A model generated the notes under the pieces. The model saw only the letters and a program-made list of their open reading frames with translations, searched no databases and was not told the origin of the DNA. From the NCBI RefSeq assembly GCF_001570365.1, contig NZ_BBYK01000078.1, positions 1 through 64,000 on the forward strand: 64,000 nucleotides of DNA. The letters run 5' to 3'. This DNA is from Microtetraspora fusca. GTDB lineage: Bacteria > Actinomycetota > Actinomycetes > Streptosporangiales > Streptosporangiaceae. Positions 60,027 through 64,000 of this stretch are shown piece after piece. Each line of letters begins with the position of its first letter. The stretch's first letter is position 1. The position numbers were made by a program, and so were the translations under genes.

Positions 60027-60647
60027 ATGGGCGACATTCCCGACCGCAGATCGCGCCGGCGGAACGAGACCAAGGCCGAGATCCTGGCCATCGCGCTGGA
60101 CGTGATGGCGGAGGAGGGGGTCGCGGGACTGAGCCTGTCCACCGTGGCCCGGCGGCTCGGCGTCCGGCCGCCGTCCCTGTACAAGTACTTCTCGTCACGG
60201 CACGCCGTGTACGACGCGCTGTTCAAGAAGGGCCAGGAGGGCTACCGGGACGCCGTGCGCCGGGCCGCCGAGCCGTACGAGCCGGGCCTGGCCGCCATGG
60301 GCGCCGCGCTCGAGGCCGGGGCCCGGTGGATCATGGCCAACCAGATCCTCGCCCAACTGCTGTTCTGGCGGCCGGTGCCCGGTTTCACGCCGTCGCCGGA
60401 GGCGTACGCGCCGGCCCTGGCCGTCCATGAGCACTTCAAGGAGTTGATCGGCGGCGCTGTGGAGCGGGGCGAGCTGCACCCGGACGCCGCGGGCGAGGAG
60501 GGCCTCGACCTGGCCACCAGCCTGATCGCCGGGGTCGTCTCCCAGCAGCTCGGCAACCAGCCCGGTGTCACGTACGAGGAAGGCCGGTTCACCCGGCTGG
60601 TCCCCCGGCTCACCCGGGTCTTCGCCGCCGCGTACCCGCCCCGCTGA
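60027..60647 (+). CDS. TetR-family transcriptional regulator
   Basis: The 206-residue protein has an N-terminal TetR HTH (RNETKAEILAIALDVMAEEG, LSLSTVARRLGVRPPSLYKYFSSRHAVYDAL) and a helical ligand domain with a TetR_C_33-like end. It is divergent from the UvrA-like gene with a perfect palindrome between them, so it probably represses that gene and itself until a DNA-damaging or intercalating ligand binds. ATG 60027 lacks a strong Shine-Dalgarno site. The downstream ECF sigma gene follows after 30 bases on the same strand. Confidence 0.92.
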   Translation: MGDIPDRRSRRRNETKAEILAIALDVMAEEGVAGLSLSTVARRLGVRPPSLYKYFSSRHAVYDALFKKGQEGYRDAVRRAAEPYEPGLAAMGAALEAGARWIMANQILAQLLFWRPVPGFTPSPEAYAPALAVHEHFKELIGGAVERGELHPDAAGEEGLDLATSLIAGVVSQQLGNQPGVTYEEGRFTRLVPRLTRVFAAAYPPR

Positions 60648-60677
60648 ACCGCTCGCGTCCGCCCGTAGCATCGGCCC

Positions 60678-61634
60678 ATGGCCATGGGCGACCCGGCGGG
60701 GACGGATCTCGACCGCTATCGCGGCGAGCTGACCGGTTACTGCTACCGGATGCTCGGCTCGCCGTTCGAGGCGGAGGACGCGGTGCAGGAGACGCTGCTC
60801 CGGGCCTGGCGCGCTCTGGCGGACTACGACGAGCGGCGGGCCTCGTTGCGGACCTGGCTCTACCGCATCGCCACCAACATCTGCCTGGACCTCCTCAGGG
60901 GCGCCGCGCGCCGGGCCCGCCCCATGGACCTCGGACCGGCCACGCAGGGGCCGGATCTGGGCGCGCCGCTGCCCGAGCACGCGTGGGTGCAGCCGGCGCC
61001 CGACTCGCTGGTCCTGCCCGGCTCCGCCGATCCGGCGGAGGCGGCCGTGGCGCGGGAGACGGTCGGCCTGGCGTTCGTCGCGGCGCTGCAGGTCCTGTCG
61101 CCGCGCCAGCGCGCGGTGCTGATCCTCCGTGACGTCCTGTGCTGGCGGGCCGCCGAGGTCGCGACACTGCTCGACACGACGGTCGCCGCGGTGAACAGCA
61201 CCCTGCAGCGGGCGCGGGCCGCCCTTCCCGCCGGGCCCGCGCGCGCCGCCGACCCCGTCGACCCCGCGCTGCTGGCCCGCTATGTGGACGCCTTCGAGCG
61301 GTACGACGTGGCGGCGCTGGTCGCGTTGCTGCGCGAGGACGCGACGATGTCGATGCCTCCGTTCGCGTGGTGGCTGAGCGGCAGGGACGCGATCGAGCGG
61401 GCGCTGGTCGACTCGGGAAGGCCGTGCGCGGGAACCCGGCTGGTGCCCGTGGCGGCCAACGGAACGGCCGCCTTCGGGCACTACCTGCCGGACGGCGCCG
61501 GCGGGTACCGGCGGTTCGGATTCGTCGTCCTGGAGATCGAGGGCGCACGCGTGGCGTCGACGACCTCCTACCTCGGCGACACCCGGCTGTTCGACCTTTT
61601 CGGCCTGCCGGACTCGCCGCCCGCGATGAGTTAG
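60678..61634 (+). CDS. ECF RNA polymerase sigma factor with SnoaL-like C-terminal domain
   Basis: Residues about 10-85 form sigma region 2 (YRGELTGYCYRMLGSPFEAEDAVQETLLRAW, TWLYRIATNICLDLLR), and about 130-185 form region 4 (VLSPRQRAVLILRDVLCWRAAEVATLLDTTVAAVNSTLQRAR). The remaining 120 residues (ARYVDAFERYDVAALVALLRED ... WLSGRDAIERAL) are a SnoaL/NTF2-like domain that in this ECF class (SigJ/SigG-like) is thought to sense ligands or replace an anti-sigma factor. No anti-sigma gene is adjacent. An alpha/beta hydrolase gene follows after 57 bases, a common partner of these sigma factors. ATG 60684 is an alternative start. Confidence 0.9.
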   Translation: MAMGDPAGTDLDRYRGELTGYCYRMLGSPFEAEDAVQETLLRAWRALADYDERRASLRTWLYRIATNICLDLLRGAARRARPMDLGPATQGPDLGAPLPEHAWVQPAPDSLVLPGSADPAEAAVARETVGLAFVAALQVLSPRQRAVLILRDVLCWRAAEVATLLDTTVAAVNSTLQRARAALPAGPARAADPVDPALLARYVDAFERYDVAALVALLREDATMSMPPFAWWLSGRDAIERALVDSGRPCAGTRLVPVAANGTAAFGHYLPDGAGGYRRFGFVVLEIEGARVASTTSYLGDTRLFDLFGLPDSPPAMS

Positions 61635-61691
61635 GGGCGGCCGCGTCGTACACCCTGCGACAGAACCTTTCAGCGAGAGGAACGACGCGAC

Positions 61692-62471
61692 ATGACCGAC
61701 TACACCGAGATCAACGGGATCCCCACCTGGTACGACGAACGGGGGTCCGGCGCCGAGGCCCTGGTGCTGCTGCACGGCGGCTTCAGCGACTCCAGGGACT
61801 TCGCCGGCAACCTGGACACGCTGGCCGACCGCTTCACCGTCTTCATGCCCGACCGGCGCGGGCACGGACGCACGCCCGACGCGCCCGGGCCGATCACGCT
61901 GCCCTTCCTGATCGAGGACGCGATCGCGTTCTGCGAGTTCGCGGCCAAGAAGGCGGGCGGCCCCGTCAACCTCGCCGGATACAGCTTCGGCGGCACGATC
62001 GCGCTGACGGTCGCGCTGCGCCGCCCCGATCTGGTGCGCGCGCTGGTGCTGATCAGCACGGCGTTCCATCACGAGGGCATGATCGTCGCGCCGTCCGGCG
62101 ACGGGAGCGCGATGCCGGAGCGGGTCGTCGCCGCGTACGCCGAGGTCTCCCCGGACGGGCGGGACCACTTCCAGGTGGTGGCCGCGAAGGTGATGGCGGC
62201 GATCGCGGCGGCCCCCCTGGCCCTGACCGAGGCCGAGGTGTCCGTGGTCGCGGCCCGCACACTGGTGGTTGCCGCCGACGACGACATCGTCCACCTGGAG
62301 CACGCGCTGGCCCTGTACCGGGCGATCCCCGACGCCGAGCTGGCCGTGGTGCCGGGCACGTCGCACGTGCTCCTGCATGAGAAGCCCGCCCTGTGCGCCC
62401 GACTGGTCGACGACTTCCTCACCGTTCCCGCGAACCCCACCTACATGCCCATCCGACGCGGGGGCCGATGA
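61692..62471 (+). CDS. Alpha/beta hydrolase
   Basis: The 259-residue protein has the classical hydrolase layout: LVLLHGGFSDSRDF, RRGHGRTPDAPGP, nucleophile elbow GYSFGGTIAL, acid region LVVAADDDIVHLEHA and catalytic His in PGTSHVLLHEKP. The preceding ECF sigma factor likely shares the transcript. Substrate unknown. GAGAGGA lies about 10 bases before ATG 61692. A hairpin follows at 62536-62572. Confidence 0.9.
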   Translation: MTDYTEINGIPTWYDERGSGAEALVLLHGGFSDSRDFAGNLDTLADRFTVFMPDRRGHGRTPDAPGPITLPFLIEDAIAFCEFAAKKAGGPVNLAGYSFGGTIALTVALRRPDLVRALVLISTAFHHEGMIVAPSGDGSAMPERVVAAYAEVSPDGRDHFQVVAAKVMAAIAAAPLALTEAEVSVVAARTLVVAADDDIVHLEHALALYRAIPDAELAVVPGTSHVLLHEKPALCARLVDDFLTVPANPTYMPIRRGGR

Positions 62472-62535
62472 CCTGTCCGCCCCGCGTTTCCCCTCCTGCC
62501 CTCCCCGGCGCATCCTGGCAGGAGGGGCGAACCCC

Positions 62536-62572
62536 GGATGGCGGCCAACGGCGACGCGGCCGGCCGCCATCC
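62536..62572. terminator. Hairpin downstream of the hydrolase gene
   Basis: GGATGGCGGCC (62536-62546) pairs perfectly with GGCCGCCATCC (62562-62572) across a 15-base loop, 65 bases past the hydrolase stop and 22 bases before the phosphatase ATG. It may end the sigma-hydrolase transcript. Confidence 0.6.
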
Positions 62573-62593
62573 AGCGGACGGGTGGTAACGGCG

Positions 62594-63754
62594 ATGACCG
62601 ATGGACGACGATCCGGCGACGCGGCCGGGGGACAGGCACGACGGAGCTTCCTCTCGACGGCCGCGTTCGTGGCCTGGCTCGTGTTGCTCACCGCGGTCGT
62701 CGTCGTGCTGGACATCGCCACCGGCACCCGCGTACGGCTCGCCCCGCTGCTCGTCTTCCTGCCCGCGTTCTTCGCGGGCGTCGGCACCCTGCGGCAGACG
62801 GTGGTGGCGTCCCTGTGGGCGACCGCCATCGTCGGCTGCTCCGCCGTCTATCTCGGCGGAAACCTGTTCGGCAACATGCTCTCGGTGCTCTTCACCGCGG
62901 CCTTCGGCGCGCTGAGCATCGTCACCTGCCGGTACCGGACCCACCGCGACGAGATGCTCGTCCGGCTGCGCTCCACCACCGCGGCTCTGCAGCGGCAGCT
63001 TCTCCGGCCGCTCCCCCTCGTCACCGAGCAGGTCACGGTCGAGGGCGTCTACCAGCCGGTCGAGGAGGACAACATGGTGGGCGGGGACGTCTACGAGGTG
63101 GCGGCGTCGCCGTACGGGACCCGGGTGCTGATCGCCGACGTCCAGGGCAAGGGACTGCCCGCGATCGGCGCCGCCTTCGCCGTCCTCGGCGCATTCCGGG
63201 ACGTGGCCCACCGCGAACCCGCCCTCAGCGTCATCGTCGACGCGCTGGAGCAGGCGGTCGTCCGGCACAACCGCTTCGCGACGGAGACGGGCGAGCCGGA
63301 GCGGTTCGTGACCGCTCTCCTGCTCGACATCGACGGCGGGCTCCACGTGCGGGCCGTCAACTGCGGCCACATCCCCCCGTACCTGCTGCGCTCGGGGCAG
63401 GCGGCGGCGGTGGCGCTGCCGGGCACCGGGGTGCCCCTCGGGCTCGCCCGGCTCACGCGGGATCCCCACGTCGTGGAGCGGTTCGCCTTCCCCCAAGACG
63501 CGACCCTCGTGCTGTGCACCGACGGCGTCACCGATGCCCGGAACGCGCATGGCGACTTCTATCCCCTGCGGGCACGGCTGCGCAGGTGGGGGGAGCTCCC
63601 GCCGGAGCGGCTCACCGCGACGCTCCGCGCCGACCTGGCCCACTTCACGGGTGGCAACCCTCGGGACGACATCGCCGTCCTCGCCCTGCGCCGCAGGTCC
63701 CGGCGACGCCTGACCGTCGACCGCTCGGTGACCCGGCACGCCGAGCAGAGCTAG
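62594..63754 (+). CDS. Membrane PP2C-type (SpoIIE/RsbU) serine phosphatase
   Basis: Three N-terminal hydrophobic helices (residues about 20-110: FVAWLVLLTAVVVVLDI, LAPLLVFLPAFFAGVG, NMLSVLFTAAFGAL) precede a SpoIIE phosphatase domain (about 145-370). Metal-ligand motifs are intact: VGGDVYEVA, LIADVQGKGLPA, VNCGHIPPYLL, LCTDGVTDA and PRDDIAVLAL. Proteins of this type dephosphorylate anti-anti-sigma factors to switch on stress sigma factors. The 386-residue protein lacks PAS or GAF sensors, so input may come through the membrane part. Its stop codon lies in a CTAG tetranucleotide directly followed by an IS701-like element end. Confidence 0.92.
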   Translation: MTDGRRSGDAAGGQARRSFLSTAAFVAWLVLLTAVVVVLDIATGTRVRLAPLLVFLPAFFAGVGTLRQTVVASLWATAIVGCSAVYLGGNLFGNMLSVLFTAAFGALSIVTCRYRTHRDEMLVRLRSTTAALQRQLLRPLPLVTEQVTVEGVYQPVEEDNMVGGDVYEVAASPYGTRVLIADVQGKGLPAIGAAFAVLGAFRDVAHREPALSVIVDALEQAVVRHNRFATETGEPERFVTALLLDIDGGLHVRAVNCGHIPPYLLRSGQAAAVALPGTGVPLGLARLTRDPHVVERFAFPQDATLVLCTDGVTDARNAHGDFYPLRARLRRWGELPPERLTATLRADLAHFTGGNPRDDIAVLALRRRSRRRLTVDRSVTRHAEQS

Positions 63755-64000
63755 TAGGACTTTGTTAGATCGTCATGGTGGGCGTTGGTGACAGGTGGGG
63801 CATCGGCCTGCCCAGGTCGCCGGTAGCACCTGGAGCATGTGGAGGATCTTGTAGAAGGTCAGGCCGCCCCAGCTGCTTTTGGGCTGGTCAAGCGCAGTTC
63901 GGTAAGGAACAGGTGTGCGGCCGAGACCAGGGTGACGTGGCGGTGCCAACCGGTGAAGGAGCGGCCTTCGAAGTGCGTCAGGCCAAGGCCGGTCTTCAGC
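63755..64000 (-). mobile_element. End of an IS701-like insertion sequence (rest outside window)
   Basis: The transposase 3' end (63859-64000) and its downstream 104 bases reach to the stop codon of the phosphatase gene. CTAG at 63751-63754 could be the target tetranucleotide duplicated on insertion, as IS701-family elements favour; the terminal inverted repeat would begin near TAGGACTTTGTTAGATC. The other end is outside the window, so this is not proven. Confidence 0.65.
63859..64000 (-). CDS. IS701-family transposase, C-terminal fragment at window edge
   Basis: Reading leftward from the window edge, the frame encodes LKTGLGLTHFEGRSFTGWHR then HVTLVSAAHLFLTELRL and stops at TGA 63861-63859. 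The LGLxHFEGRSxxGWHxHVTL segment is the conserved C-terminus of IS701/DDE (DUF4322-type) transposases, including the Glu of the catalytic triad region. Only 46 codons are visible, so integrity of the gene cannot be judged. Confidence 0.85.
   Translation of the reverse strand, partial: LKTGLGLTHFEGRSFTGWHRHVTLVSAAHLFLTELRLTSPKAAGAA

Overview
The window is uniformly very GC-rich, with strong G/C preference at third codon positions, GTG/TTG starts, GTGA/ATGA gene overlaps and several apparently leaderless genes. A mycothiol-dependent maleylpyruvate isomerase-like protein, a DUF5999 protein, a DUF222/HNH endonuclease, a DUF6493 protein and zinc-independent ribosomal protein paralogues point to a filamentous actinomycete. 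The Streptosporangiaceae group is my best guess; this is inference from gene content, not a database result. It looks like a chromosomal arm or accessory region: regulators, exporters, secreted carbohydrate enzymes and several decayed genes. I see no tRNA, rRNA or CRISPR array.

Layout. 1-1.7 kb: 3' part of an HNH endonuclease and a frameshifted cytochrome P450 tail. 1.7-5.3 kb (minus): a thioredoxin/thioredoxin-reductase-like pair, then a tightly coupled set (alpha/beta hydrolase, DUF5999, anti-sigma-type ATPase, 29-codon ORF). 5.5-9.4 kb: a signalling block (REC-only protein, NarL-type regulator, DUF4118/GAF kinase, truncated kinase). 9.7-17.5 kb: ArsR-SulP pair, mycothiol-dependent enzyme, MerR-PP2C fusion with an MFS exporter, FadR-type regulator with a CynX-like transporter. 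17.5-29 kb: large secreted phosphodiester glycosidase/phosphoesterase, aldolase, a dead secreted peptidase-like gene, LysR/EamA pair, DUF6493 protein. 29.3-33.6 kb: modular GH87-like alpha-1,3-glucanase with LacI-type operators upstream. 34-42.5 kb: RpiR/EamA pair, TipAS-type MerR plus VOC protein, secreted repeat protein, and an operon of two phosphotriesterase-like proteins plus an esterase. 42.8-45 kb: TetR and flavin monooxygenase.

45.2-48.2 kb is the most coherent system: a divergent zinc-starvation cassette. One side carries cysteine-free ribosomal proteins L33, L31, L28, S14 and L32 followed by a histidine-rich protein; the other carries a CobW-like protein without a P-loop and S18. 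A Zur-box-like dyad lies between them. The 55-codon L32 gene is easy to miss.

48.3-64 kb: metallo-beta-lactamase-fold hydrolase, secreted glycoside hydrolase with a CBM2, a pair resembling Bacillus YdjG/YdjI, PadR unit, lipoprotein, E. coli-type argG with an ARG-box-like dyad, UvrA-like ATPase divergent from a TetR across a perfect 17-bp palindrome, an ECF sigma factor with a hydrolase, a membrane SpoIIE-type phosphatase, and the end of an IS701-like element abutting that phosphatase's stop codon.
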